Source: Poecilobothrus nobilitatus (Eukaryota > Arthropoda > Insecta > Diptera > Dolichopodidae). Taken from it: DNA of 64,000 nt. Shown here in pieces: positions 22,051 through 34,500 of the stretch. Under the pieces are notes generated by a model, which worked only from the letters and a program-made list of their open reading frames with translations, did no database searches and was not told where the DNA came from. Position numbers and translations under genes: made by a program. Location of the stretch: contig OX352772.1 of the NCBI GenBank assembly GCA_947095535.1, positions 314,536,018 to 314,600,017 of the forward strand. Direction: 5' to 3'. Each line of letters starts with the position of its first letter. Position 1 is the stretch's first letter.

Positions 22051-23068
22051 ATGTATATATATATGTTTTTTTTTGGAATTTCGTACCCAACCGCAGAAAA
22101 TTACTCTTGATTGAGGACTGTTTTAATAATATTTTAAATTTGTTTACAGGAATTTTCTATACGTTGGGGGTTACCCAAAATTGGGGGTTTTCATACATAT
22201 TCATAGTTCCCAAAGTTTCATACAAATTTTGCGGATTTTGTTCATGGAGCCAAATAATAATTTTACTAAGCAATATGCATAAAAATAAATTAACTCTTAT
22301 ATATTCTAAAAGATCATTTTTTTTTAAGAGAATAAAACAAATTAATAATGTTATTGTACATACATACATATATCTACTCGTATAAAATAAAAAAAATTTT
22401 GAACAAAGGAAATGAATTTATGATAAGTCAACCAATTTAACTTTTTACATTCCTATAACGGATTAAATTATTTATTTTTAAATATTTGGTTTATAATTTT
22501 AATCTCAAAATATAAAAATATATCTATAGCTAAAAATAAAAAATCCTCTTTTAGATTTTTATTAGTTTATCCAAAAGGTTTAAGTAATTTTATTATTATT
22601 ATCTAAGAATTTCTTTCTTTAAACTGTTATTTCTTTATAGTTCTAACATTTAAAATTTATTAATGTAAATCATTTGGTGAGCGATTACTGAATTCTTCTA
22701 TTGTATTACTGATAGAAGAAGTTTTTTAAAATAAGTTTTAATCGCATATCAAACTGCTGCATAACTGATCTAAAATTACCCGTTCCGCACTAGACATAGT
22801 TTTTCCAATATCAATATTTTCTTATCACGTTGCTCCGCCATTAATAGAAAGATTGGGAAGCCGATGAATTTTGTATGCAGGGAGTAAAGAACTGAAATGA
22901 GACGGCATAGCTATCTAGACTTCATGCAGATCATGCAGATCAGTTTCTTGAAGTAACTGCCAATGGTACTGCCTTTTACTTCATGGGATTGGCTTTCCAA
23001 AGGCTAGGAGATGTAAACTCTGAAATTAAACTAAATTCAGGAGCGTCTGACTCAGAATGGGCTGCTAC

Positions 23069-24907
23069 CTACCACATGAAATCAATATCATTCTTGGCGA
23101 TTTCAATGCAAAACTTGGATACGGAAAACTAGATGATTTATGTGGATTTTTTGAGTATAATATTTAGTGTGCAAAGGCGGACTTGATCTGCAATAAGGAA
23201 AGCGAAAGCTAATTGGTTAAGGCAACAAAGTGCGGAAATTGAAATATTGGAAAAACGGCATGCTGGTTTCAATCTACATAAAAAATTTAAAGAAACTTCA
23301 GCTGTCTACAGAAAAAGAATGTCAACTATATTAACGGATGACCAAGATAATATTGCAGTGATTTCTGAAACGAAAAAGAGTTTGGGAAAGTTATATAAAA
23401 GACTTGTTCTCTGACCTTACTAGATCTAATATTTGTAGAGAAACAACATTTAGGCAATTGACAGAACCAGGAATTACAAAAAGTGAAATAGAAAAGGCCA
23501 TCCAATCATCAAACAATAACAAAGCAGTAGGTCCTGATGAAATTCCTGCAGAACTTATAAAACTTATCAATGACAACAACATTGTTCTACTTGAGATAAT
23601 ATTCAACAATATATATAATACCAGTATATATCCTAACGAATGGCTGAAGAATACTTTTATTGCTTTACCGAAGAAAAATAACGCAAGAAAATGTAACGAA
23701 TATAGATTAATTAGTCCCATGTGTCATACTCTCGAGATTTTCTTAAAAATACTTCATAATTGATTGTATAAAAAACTGGAAGAAGCCATGGGAAAAACTC
23801 AATTTGGATTTAGAGAAGCTGTGGCAACACGAGAAGCTCATTTGAAATCCGCTAGTTGAACAGAATTGTGGAACGTACAAAAAGATGTTTTTCTTGGCTT
23901 TATCGATTACGAAAAACCTTTTGATAGAGTACAACATGATAAATTAATTAACATACTTCGAACAATGAATTTTGACGGTATTATGTGAATTAAAAATTTA
24001 TATTGGTAAAAGTATATTTACATAAAGTATATTTCAAGATTCATTTGCTGATGTAGATAAAGGAATAAAAGTAAACGGGATATTTGTTAAGAACAGACGA
24101 TATGCCGACGATGCAACAATGTTAGCCGAAAATTTAGACGATTTGCAATACCTAATGAATAAGGTTAATGAACAGAGTAAGGAATTTGGTCTCAATATAA
24201 GTACTGCAAAAACAAAATTTCTGATTATTAGCAGAGGAAATATAGCTTACAATAACGCAAACATCACTGTAGATAACAAAGCGATAGAACGTGTAATCAG
24301 TTTTAAATATCTCGGTTCCTAGTTACATGAAGACTGAAATTCTGGTAAAGAAATGAAATACAGAATTCAAATCGCTAGAAATGCCTTTTATAAGTACAGA
24401 AAAATATTAAATAATCGTGATGTCAAAATTAACTTAAGATTACAATTCCTTAAATGCTTTGTCTTGTCAGTTTTATTATATGGTGTAGAGGCCTGGACAC
24501 TCAAAGTAGCTATGATAAACAAATTGGAAGCATTTGAGATGTGGACCTATAGACGTCTGTTAAAGATATCTTCAACAGATCACACATCCGATATGGAAGT
24601 TCTATAGAGGTTGCAGAAAGAAAGAGAATTACTTTTAATAATTAAAAACAAAAAGTAGCCTATTTTGGCTATATAATGCGAGGAACAAAATATGAATTAC
24701 TACAGCTTATTGTCGAAGGCAGAATAAAAGAAAGACGAGAGGTAGGAAGAAAGCAACTATCATGGTTCAGCAATGTCAGGGAGTGGACTGGTTTGCGTAC
24801 AATTGGAGACTTAGTTCATACAGCATAAATAGAATGGAACATTGTAGCCACCTTAACATAAAATTACCGACATCCAGTAGTGGATAGGCATCAGAAAAAG
24901 AAGAAGA
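23069..24907 (+). pseudogene. Degenerate non-LTR retrotransposon (endonuclease and reverse transcriptase)
   Basis: Pieces appear in order across several frames. First the endonuclease motif LPHEINIILGDFNAKLGYG (23069). Next the linker EIEILEKRHAGFNLHKKFKE (about 23240). Then RT motifs KAVGPDEIPAELIKL (about 23520), QFGFREAVATREA, FIDYEKPFDRVQHDKLI (motif A, about 23900) and RRYADDATML (motif C, about 24098). Then SVLLYGVEAWTL and RRLLKISSTDH, and finally FGYIMRGTKYELLQLI with EGRIKE and SWFSNVREWTG. The region between motifs A and C, including motif B, is deleted, and there are several stops and frameshifts. The tail ends in GAAGAAGA. The element is dead; clade not assigned. Confidence 0.85.
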
Positions 24908-25199
24908 TAAAAGACTAAAAAGAAAATAAAATTATAGAAATTCGCATAAAAAAATATCTAACTAAATGTATTTAAAGAACATTTTTGGCATTTTATACAT
25001 AACTCCAAATTAATGTTAATCTTTGAACGAAATCACGTTTAACATAATTATTTACTTAAACAAAGGTTTTGAAAGGTGCACAATATCAATAAAATAATAA
25101 AAATAGTTTAGAATTATTGGGACTTGCACCAAAATTTGTAATTTTTCTTAGAATTGTGTATATAAGAAAAAATTATGAAAAATCAAGAGACATTTTTTT

Positions 25200-25365
25200 C
25201 AAATTTAAGAAAACTCTTTATTATTAAAAAAAGCTGTTAACACCTAAAAAATATAATGTTGAAGCTGACATTTTTCCGATTTACTTAGAAAATGTTTAGC
25301 TTTTTCCAAACTTTAAGAGGCTGCTGCTTCGTTATGTATGGGGCTACATAAAAAAGTTAATTTTT
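25200..25365 (-). mobile_element. Family A/B relic with internal deletion
   Basis: It contains TATTATTAAAAAAAGCTGTTAACA and ATAATGTTGAAGCTG, then GAGGCTGCTGCTTCGTTATG and GGGGCTACATAAAAAAGTTA. These are two blocks of family A joined with the middle missing. Confidence 0.5.
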
Positions 25366-26122
25366 CAAATTTAGCTGTGAGTTATCGTATTGGAAACATA
25401 TTGGCTTGTAAAACCTTTCTGTGTTGAAAGTCCCAATAATTTTTTTAAATAATAAATAAACATATTGTTCTTTTAATAAAAAGGAATATGAAAATTCTTT
25501 GATATCAAGTTGACGTTGTTCTGTTAGTATGGTAACATGTTTGGTATAGTGCAAACATAAGTCAAAAATAAAATTAAGGACTAAATTAGCTTTATCGTAA
25601 AGATTTTTAATAAAAAGGTTTTGTTTTTTCCAAATTCTTAAAAATGGATGGCGTTAACTGGGGATCAACATTTTTAAAGGAGAATATTTTTATGAAATTG
25701 TTATGAGACAAAAGTATATCTTTGAGAAATATATACTTACCTGTCGCATTTTGAGATTTTATCATACCTATATATTGTTCCAGTATTTAAAATATAGTAC
25801 GATATGTGCGGAAAGTGATGCAGAGCTTGGTATGGGTAAACAAAATAAGCAAAACATTTTAAGAACTATTCTATATTATATTCTTAAAATAGTTGAACCT
25901 AAGAAAGAATAAGAAGAATTTTATAAAATTTACTTTTAGCGCTTGTTTTCCTAAAATAGGAATATATGATTAAAAATTGATATTTATATTAATAAATTAC
26001 AAAAAAAAAAAAATAGTGGTTTCTGTGGATTATTTTACAAAAAAAAATCATTACTTTTTTTGTTTTTAGTTTATTTCACTACCACATATATCTAACAAGA
26101 AAATTACATAATCTTTTCTTTT

Positions 26123-26256
26123 CAGATGTGACTGTAAATCTCGTAAGAGCAAATTATTCTTACTACGTGTGTGGCATTCGAACCTACATTTCCTTGGTGT
26201 TTATATCGTATTTTACATCTTATCAGGGCCCACATTACACTAGACTATCAGGGTCC
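26123..26256 (-). mobile_element. tRNA-derived SINE, copy 3
   Basis: On the minus strand it begins GGACCCTGATAGTCTAG, has box B GGTTCGAATGCC, and TCTTACGAGATTTACAG in the body. The head carries a small internal duplication (CCTGATA...GGGCCCTGATA). Confidence 0.7.
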
Positions 26257-26444
26257 TTAAATAATTAGTGTTTTTAATATTAACTACTGCAAAAATTATT
26301 GGCAAGTTTAGAAAAAAATGAAAAAATTGTAAAAAAGAAGAATTTAATTGTACAAAAGAATGGGTAATACAGAATTCCTAATTTATAATTAAACAAATAT
26401 TTATTATTGCCTGAAGCCTACATACTAATTAATATTATGATGTA

Positions 26445-26816
26445 TATACCTTGTTTACTTTAACTAAATTTTTACTTTAAATGAAGACATTTTTACTTTA
26501 AGGGAATATTTTTTACTTAAACTGCATACATTTTTATTTTAAATGAAGATTTTTACTTTAAGTGTAGATATTTGTAATAAAAGTTAAAATAAAAATACAG
26601 ACAATGCAAATTTATATATATGTACATAAATAACACATATATAAACAGTTCCAAATATATATATATACTACGAAATTAAAATATATAGGTATATTAAATA
26701 TTTATATACCATAAATTACTGAAATGAAGATTTTTCACTTAAAGTAAAAATGTCTTCAATTAAAATAAAAATATTCCCTTATGGTAAAAAAATCTTCAGT
26801 TAAAGTAAAAAGGTAT
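26445..26816. mobile_element. Foldback element built of repeated TTTTTACTTTAAATGAAGA units
   Basis: The left side has ATACCTTGTTTACTTTAACT and four or more copies of a unit like TTTTTACTTTAAATGAAGA. The right side has the reverse complement (TCTTCAATTAAAATAAAAA and relatives) ending in AAAAAGGTAT. The centre is a TATATA-rich spacer. Confidence 0.75.
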
Positions 26817-26967
26817 GATATTATGCTTATATGCATTCAATTAATAAAGAATTTTTAAAACGATAAAGAATATTTTTCTTCGAATACATCTGAAACAAGA
26901 TCGGTTAATAAAATCCGAAAAGAGTATACAAATCCTTTAGCAGTAAGTAAATAAAGCAACTATCCAG

Positions 26968-27038
26968 CCAATGTTGTAGTATGGTTAAGACACCGACCTT
27001 TCATACGAAAGGTCTCGGGTTCAAATCCGAGCTGAGTC
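26968..27038 (+). other. tRNA-like sequence (degenerate tRNA or SINE head)
   Basis: A box A-like TAGTATGGTTAAGA is followed by a strong hairpin GACCTTT-CATACG-AAAGGTC and a T-arm CTCGG...CCGAG with box B GGGTTCAAATCC. The T-loop is one base long, the anticodon loop is six bases, and the acceptor strands do not pair, so it is not a functional tRNA as it stands. Confidence 0.55.
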
Positions 27039-28307
27039 ATATAGATTAATAAATTAATATAGATTTTTCTTATAATATGCAGTTAGTATAATATAATTAA
27101 ATTAAAAAATAAGTATATATATCCTATAAATTATAATTAATATCATATTGAACAAAAAAATATATAACAAAATAATAATAATATATAATTCTTGTGTAAG
27201 ATAATAGATGGCGTAGAACTAATGAAACTCCTAGTCTTGTACAATAGCTACAGTCGAGTAATCAACGGCTTAGTGAAATAATAATTCCAGAAACTAAAGT
27301 TTAGTCAAATATGAATAATAAATGACTTAGTGGATGCCCTATACTCCTTATAAGAGTAAGGAAAAAAAAATAAAGCGACTTAGAAGCAACAAGTTTTAAA
27401 TGAGGAGAACATTGTTAAAGACATTAATAACAATATTAGTTAGGCGTTTTAAATAACAAGAAAAGTAATTCTGAATGATGAAGATGATCATTTCTTTTCA
27501 AACAAAAATTAAATTTGTAATATAATTTATAATGTAATAAACACTAATACTATAATAAAATATTTCAAGTTTAAAAATACTAGAGTCTATAAACTATTTT
27601 ATATCAATTAAATTTCAGTAGTAAACAGTAGTAAGTTTTAATAATAGTAAAAATAATGATCAGAAGTCTTTTATATTTATTTATATGATTAAATTTAAAT
27701 ATTTATTTATTTAAATTTTTTTCTTTAATTAATACCTATATATCTATTAAAAATTAATAGTTTGTTTTTTTCTTGGTTTTAGATGTGTCATCCTATCATA
27801 ATAAAAAAAAATTTTTTTTTTTTTAAAGCCTTGAAAATGACACCATCTCATAAAAAAAGAAATAATTAATCATATTATTTTATAGGTGATGACATTCTCA
27901 CTTTTCAAAAATTTGTAAATAATATTTTTCTTTCAATTAATTAATTAGTGTTCAATTGTTCAGATTTTTTTATCATGTAATTTTTTTTTTTTTATTATTT
28001 TGTCTGGAAAATTTAAATATCTTTATTTGCCGGTAATGATTAAAAAGTAAAATTTATTTAATCTTCTTTTAATTAATCTCTGTTATGTTAAGGTGTGAAA
28101 AACACTTGTATTTGTTTAGAGAGAAGATTTATAAAGCATTTATAAAATAGACTTTTACTTCGATCAATACTTATGAGTAGTAAAAAAGGTCAACAGTATC
28201 ATATTATGATTTCTAGAAAACTCTAAGTCGGGTTACAGTATTATACAAAAGACAAATTGGCCTAAATGCACTTATTTTTTTTTTTGGACAAATTTTTTTT
28301 TTTTTTT

Positions 28308-28402
28308 TATTTCATTTCTCTGCCACCTAAATGTGGACAGAAAATTACACAGCCTTTCCTGTTCAGGTGTGAATGTAAATGTCGTAAGGGGAAATAACTC
28401 AA
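28308..28402 (-). mobile_element. SINE copy 4, truncated
   Basis: It matches the 3' half of copy 2 (CTCTGCCACCTAAATGTGGA, ACACAGCCTTTCCTGTTCAG, AATGTCGTAAG). The tRNA-like head is absent, as expected for incomplete reverse transcription. Confidence 0.7.
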
Positions 28403-28489
28403 ATTACTTTACTTATTTAATTTTATACTGAACAAACTTAAATAATTATGAAATATAAAAAAAAAAATCAAAAAAGATTTTTAACACTT

Positions 28490-28765
28490 TAAGCCCCATT
28501 CACCCATTAACATAAAAAAAACTTGCTTTAGAATCGACATGTATCACCGGTGAACAATCACTCAACTAACGTTTCAAAATCTCGTCCTTACGGGTGAACA
28601 TAAAAATAAACTTGCGTTGAATCGTTATTGATCGAACATTCAGTAATGTTCACCGGTGATACACATGGGATTTAATACCAGTTTATTCTTATATTAATTT
28701 ATATTTGATTTTGAAACATTTGAGTGATGTTCATCGATGATGTACGTGAGACTGAACGTGTTAAC
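28490..28765. mobile_element. Inverted-repeat element with CACCGGTGA motifs
   Basis: CATGTATCACCGGTGAAC (28538) is repeated inverted as GTTCACCGGTGATACACATG (28647) and more weakly as GATGTTCATCGATGATGTACG (28727). AACATAAAAATAAACTTGCG and a near copy 80 bp upstream form a direct repeat within it. No coding frame. Confidence 0.6.
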
Positions 28766-31290
28766 AGAATTTTTTAAAAAGTTCAGCAACACTGAAAAAA
28801 CAAAAAATTTTTTAAAAACAATCTAAATTAAAATACAAAAAAAAAAAAAATAATATTTTCTACTTTAAATTGTAATTTTTAAATGTAATCATAAACGAAA
28901 TTTTAAACATAACATACATTTAATTTGTCAAATATAAGTTTCCGGGATTAATTATATATTTTTATGTTATGTTATGTGATTTGTATATGTAATAAGGGAA
29001 GTGATAAAGAATACAAAAAGCTCAAATGCTATTAATCGCATTTAAATTTAAATTTTAAAGATAATATGAAACAGCTTAAATAAAAGTTTAAGAGTTTTTT
29101 GTTTTTTTTTTGTTATTTGTTTTTATTTATTTGTTTTTTTTTTTTTATTATAGTTATTAATTATTATCTCTATATATACATACTTCTGAGAAGTGAGTGA
29201 TCTGAGAGTGAGTTTCAAAATGTTTGTCTAATTTAACACGAGTTAAATTTAATTTTATTGATTTCATGCTGTGAGAGTACAAAAAACAAAAACAATACAG
29301 CAGGGTGTTCATTCATTCATTTTTGACTATTTTATTGTTGACAGTTTAAATGAGTTAATTAATTTATGAATTTTATAAATTAACAAAAATTATAATTGAT
29401 TTATTTTTTTTTTTTTGTTTTTTTTTTTTTTAAATCAATAATTAATTCTTTTTGTAAATTTATTACAAATGAGGAAATTGTGTAGGAGTGAGCAACTGTA
29501 ATAAATCAATGTTAACTAAAAAAAAACAAAACAGAAAACAAAAATGTTAGTGTTGCCAATTTTTTTGTATTTTTTTTTTTTTTCTTTATTTATTTAAATG
29601 ATTTAGCGATTTAAGGATTCAATGCTTTTTGATTTGAAAAATATTTTTTGCTTTTTTAAAATTTTTATTTAGAACGAAATTGTTAGAATTAAAGTTAATT
29701 AATTAATTAAGTTTTTTTTTTTTTTTAGTTTATAGTATAGATTTTGGAAACTAAATGTATTTATCTAAGGACGTTACCTGACAGTTTGGTTATAGAAAAA
29801 TCAAAGATCAGAAGCGCTGTAATTTAAATAAACCTAAATAAACTATATGTCTAAGTTTAGGTAAAAGTTTAAGTAAAAGTTTTTAGAAGAAATTAAGGAT
29901 CTTAAATTTAGACAACTTTTAGAAAATATTTAAGTTATAGAAAATTAAAAAGAATATTATGTTAAGGTAACATTTAAATTTCTTTCTATTTTAAATTGTA
30001 TGAATCATTTTATTTATATTTAATAATATTTTAATTGATTTTTTTTTTTTCTCCATATTTTTGGATTGTCTTGATTGAAAAATTCTGAATAATTTAAAAC
30101 AAAAAAAAAAAATAGTACCTACCTACATTTTATGAAAAATGATAGATATGTACTTTAGATGTTTTGAAGTGTTTACAAAAATTTCAAAAAAAATAAAAAA
30201 AAACATTTTTGTAAATGACTAACTAAGAAAAAAAAAAAAACAATTATTAATAAATTTCTGCAAATGATATCACTTGTAAATATTATTAATAATAGTTTTT
30301 TAATAATTTTTTTTTATTTAATATTTTTTAATTTTTATATTACCAGATACTACTTAATTGATCTCAAGATATATTTTTTTTTTTGATCTCGTTTAATTCT
30401 TCAAAATTAAAAATTTATATGTAGGTACTTTATAAATAATTTTAAAAATGACCACTTGAAATTTTTTCAACATATTATAACTTTTAAAGTATCTATAATG
30501 AATATAACTTTGATTATTTTAAAAATTAATAATAATAGAAATGATATCAAAACAACAAATTTGTATAACTTAGAATTATTATTTTTTTTTTTTTTTAAGA
30601 TTTTAAATAAAAATTTTTAATTAAGAATGAATTGTGGTCTTTTATATTAAGTTTTTAAATTATTTCTATAATGGAATAATTATGAAACTTAACAATAATA
30701 TTTATTTTATTTTTTAATTTTATTTTTACTATAAATACGTGTATATATTATTTTTTATAATCTATTTTTCTTGTTATGTATAAATAAAAAAAAAATATTC
30801 ATATGTTTTTAATTTTGACCATACAATAATTATCTAAAATTTTATTTTGTTTTCGAATTGATTGTTAATGAATGGTAAACAATCTAAAATGGTAAATAGC
30901 AGTTTCTATTTAAAATGAAATGATTTTAGAATTATTTGAAAAAATTATAAAAAAAAAGATCAATACATTATAATGAAATGAGATTAATAAATAGATGTCA
31001 TAATAATTATGAATATAAAATAATTAATCTGACACACTTTGTAAATTTAAACTAGATTAATTGTCTATTAGTACAAATGGTGTTAAAAAAAACGAGCTGG
31101 AAGGATTAAAACGTTTACTGTTAAATTTCTAGTCCACTTTTTTTTTTCTGCACGCTACCCAACTAGTAGGAAAAGATTCTTTTTTACAAAGTTATTGTAG
31201 AATTAGATAATGGAGGCGAGGAATTGGAGTGAAACAGAATAAAAAGAGAGAGAGTTGGAAGGTAAATTAGAAGCAAACCTGTACTGTTTT
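28766..31290. other. Non-coding A+T-rich stretch
   Basis: Homopolymer runs and random short frames only. No repeat family, RNA gene or exon could be supported. Confidence 0.5.
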
Positions 31291-32088
31291 TAGCACATGT
31301 TCAAAAAAATTTTGAAAAAATGTGCTTATTAGTTTCACTCTGTCCATCCGTCCGTCCTTCTGTTTACAAAACCTCTACACCATTAAAGATAGAGAAAAAA
31401 AATTTTAACCATTGGTAGGTCTCATAAAAAAAATAATTTTGTGGAACAACTTTTTCCTGTAGCCCCATCCATTACGGAGCTACAGTCTCTCAAACTTTGA
31501 AAAAGCCCTATTTTTAAATGCATATATCTTATGTTCTGCTTAAGACTTTTTCAATTTGAAAACATCATTCGAAACTTTGTAAATTAATATCAAAATTATA
31601 CAATTTTTATAAATTTAGTTTTTAAATTCACCGTTATGGGAAAACCAAATTTTGCATGATTTTTCTACTTTCATAACTCCGGCACGCTTTTACATAGAGG
31701 CTTGAAATTTTGAGACAAGAAAGAAATTTTAGAATTGGTATAAGTTTCCTTAGTAATTTTTTTTGCACCACCCCCTATTTAAATGGTATTAGGGCTGAAA
31801 AATTGAAAATTTGCAAATTTTTCTTCGCAATACATAAAAATTAAAGCTCCAGTAATATATTTTTACGTGTGTTAACGGTTTTTCTTAGTTACAAAGGTTT
31901 CCGGACTTAATTCCTCAAAATTCCAGAAAAAATGTTATTTTCACATATTTTCTTATTACAAAAAATTTCTTAAATTTTATTTTTTAAATTTTCAAATTTT
32001 TGTGCACGTCACAATTCTAAACAGTTTGTATTGTGTTTTAGAAATGTGCGCTTTTAGAAACCGTTGGTTTACATTCTACCTTGTTTTT
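31291..32088 (+). mobile_element. Family B repeat, near-complete copy
   Basis: It starts AGCACATGTTCAAAAAAATT, has CTGTCCATCCGTCCGTCC near 31340 and ends ACCGTTGGTTTACATTCTAC. The closest copy is 36081-36897, colinear throughout. Non-coding. Blocks such as CGGAGCTACAGTCTCTCAAA resemble family A, so A and B share ancestry. Confidence 0.75.
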
Positions 32089-32789
32089 TTGCTGTTTTAT
32101 AATAAATGACTTTTCACAACCCTTTATCATTATAGGCATACCTAAGGCATTTCCACGGTGCAGGAATGAGCACATTTAATCTCTCTAGTGTGGCATCGGA
32201 ATGGTTTAAAGGGTGGCATTATTGATTTTAGTTTATTAACACTCATAACACTCAACACAATAACACTCTTGTATTAACTTATTACCTATAAGATAATTAT
32301 AAAAAAGAAATACTGCTCCAAAATTTCGACGTGTGATTAGGATATTAAGAAGAAAAAAAGAAGTATCAAGAGAAGTGTCATTTTAAAATTATAAAATGAA
32401 ATGAACAAAAACAGACCTAAAAAATATTCAAAATTATATATTATCCTATAAAAAAAGTAATATTATTAAAAATCATATTATACTTAAATATAATATTATT
32501 AAATTACTAATTAAATTTAAGCAAATATTAAATACTATAGTTATTCTTTTGTACCACTTGCAAAATTCTCAAGGGGTTGTATCTGCTAGATAAACAGATC
32601 TTCGTATAATATATATTCAAATAAAAAGTAAATTATTATCTAAAAATGTTTCTGTTTTTAACATAATCAAAATTCCACACTTAAATTTTTATTTATAATT
32701 TTTTTTTACTAACAAAATCTTCCTTCTGTTTAGTCAATATAATGGAAGGAAACCTTTAACTGAAGACGTAGTATGTTGATTAGGAAGTA

Positions 32790-33110
32790 TGTATATGAAA
32801 GGATAAGGTAGGAATACAGAAGCTCTGAATTGAGAAGTGAGACTGTAAGGGAATCATTAATACGCCTATTATTATTACTATTTTCCCAGCAGCCATTAAC
32901 AGTTATAACATGCAGTTGTATATAACAACTTCCTTCATGAAGTAATAATTGAAGATAGTACCAATATAGCGTTATTGGTTATTGTTCTTCGTATTACTAT
33001 TTGTTATAGAGTCAAGGCCAACAGTCAGTTACAATATGCAGTGGTATGTACCACCTTCCTGCATGAGGTACTATAAGGCAGATCTACTGTGGCAGCTATT
33101 TTTTATTAAT
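32790..33110 (+). repeat. Dispersed repeat followed by a two-unit tandem duplication
   Basis: GTAGGAATACAGAAGCTCTG and the following TATTATTATTACTATTTT recur at 34010-34110. Then CAGCCATTAACAGTTATAAC...CTTCCTTCATGAAGTA (32888) is duplicated as CAACAGTCAGTTACAATATG...CTTCCTGCATGAGGTA (33018), about 130 bp apart. Confidence 0.55.
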
Positions 33111-33201
33111 ATTAGTATTAGTATTTATTATTTTTGATATTACTATTATTATTATACGACATACACATTATTACAATACAAAATTACTACGTATTTTTTA
33201 A

Positions 33202-33273
33202 TCGGATCTGACCAGGATTTAGACCTAAGACCCTCCGATGCTCATAAGATGCATATAAGCTCTTCTAGCTTAT
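33202..33273 (-). other. tRNA-like SINE head, diverged
   Basis: On the minus strand AGCTAGAAGAGCTTATAT (box A-like) is followed about 35 bp later by AGGTCTAAATCCTGG (box B-like). No full cloverleaf. Confidence 0.3.
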
Positions 33274-33994
33274 CTAAAAAACTAAATATTAATTCGCCGA
33301 GGGATTTTCAAAAATATCTAAAATATCAAAATTTATTTAGATAATTATGTAAATATGTTAATAAATATATTCGAGTATAATATCATAAATTTAATTTATT
33401 AGTTACATGCATATTTTCAATGAGTCAATATAGATCTATTTGATTCTGTATTATATTTTTATAGTCTAAAAATAAATAGTGTCGATAGCTTCTTCATTTT
33501 TATTAACAATAATTTTTTTTTAAATGTCGGCGTATCTGAACAAATTTTAATATAACTAAAATTTATATGAAAAGTAATCGAATCTATGAACTATAATACT
33601 ATAATTTCTATTTTATATTAAATTTTATAATGAGTAAAAATGAGAACAATAAAAATAGAAAAAAAAAATTTATTTTTTTAAATTATCCTAGTGTATGACA
33701 TAATAATGTAATGTAATTTAAATTACCATTATTATTTATTCAAATCACGAAAATCTAATAATTTTTTGGCAGTCGTGCAGACCACATCAACATCAATCTA
33801 TACACAAATTGAACCGCAATTTTTATTTTTCAACCAAATGTTGCATTATAATGATAATGTATGTAAATGATTACATTATATGGATGTATTATGTATTAGG
33901 TCTACCAAAAAATTCTATTTATTTTATTTTCGAAACATTCATTATTATAGCATTGAATGTGAAAATATTAGATTTCGTACCTAGATCCCATTGT

Positions 33995-34500
33995 AGAAAC
34001 AGTTGGCTAGGAAGCAGGGATAGAAAATGATAAGTCAGGAATACGGAAGCGCTGAATTGGAGAGTGGGATTGTAAGTTATCTTTATTATTACTATTTTGT
34101 TATTTTTAATCTGTTGGGAATACAGCATGCGCTCAAAAAAATAAAATATAGTCAAACTATTTTATTATTTGTACTTTTTAGAAAGGTATCATTTTGCAGA
34201 GAAATTGATACTATGGAGAGTGTGTTCTGTGGGGGACCGTGTGGGTTCTCTAAACCTCTACCAGTCTGTCAACAAAGAAGCGAAATATATTTCGGTAGTT
34301 TCTTTTTCAAAAATTTTTAGGTAAACTTTCTGACATGAATCTGAGAAGATTTCAAAGCTTCTTCGATTAGAGTGATATCATTGTCATATAAATTTAAGAA
34401 AATTTAACACCAACTGTTGTCGAATAGGTTCTACTATGTTATGAACTACGCATTACGAACCTAGAGTCCACTGATTACTAACCCGAAAAGTTATCAGATT
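33995..34500 (+). pseudogene. LINE 3'-end relic
   Basis: The frame reads CREIDTMESVFCGGPCGFSK then PLPVCQQRSEIYFGSFFFKN, a C-terminal LINE zinc-knuckle-like region, followed by 3' sequence shared with 51400-51560 (ATGAATCTGAGAAGATTTCA, TTACGAACCTAGAGTC). The start overlaps the dispersed repeat also seen at 32.8 kb. Confidence 0.65.

Noticed and set aside
21957..22385. 142-codon open frame on the plus strand
   Set aside because: It overlaps a tandem repeat, has aromatic-rich low-complexity translation, no domain, and no splice or promoter support.
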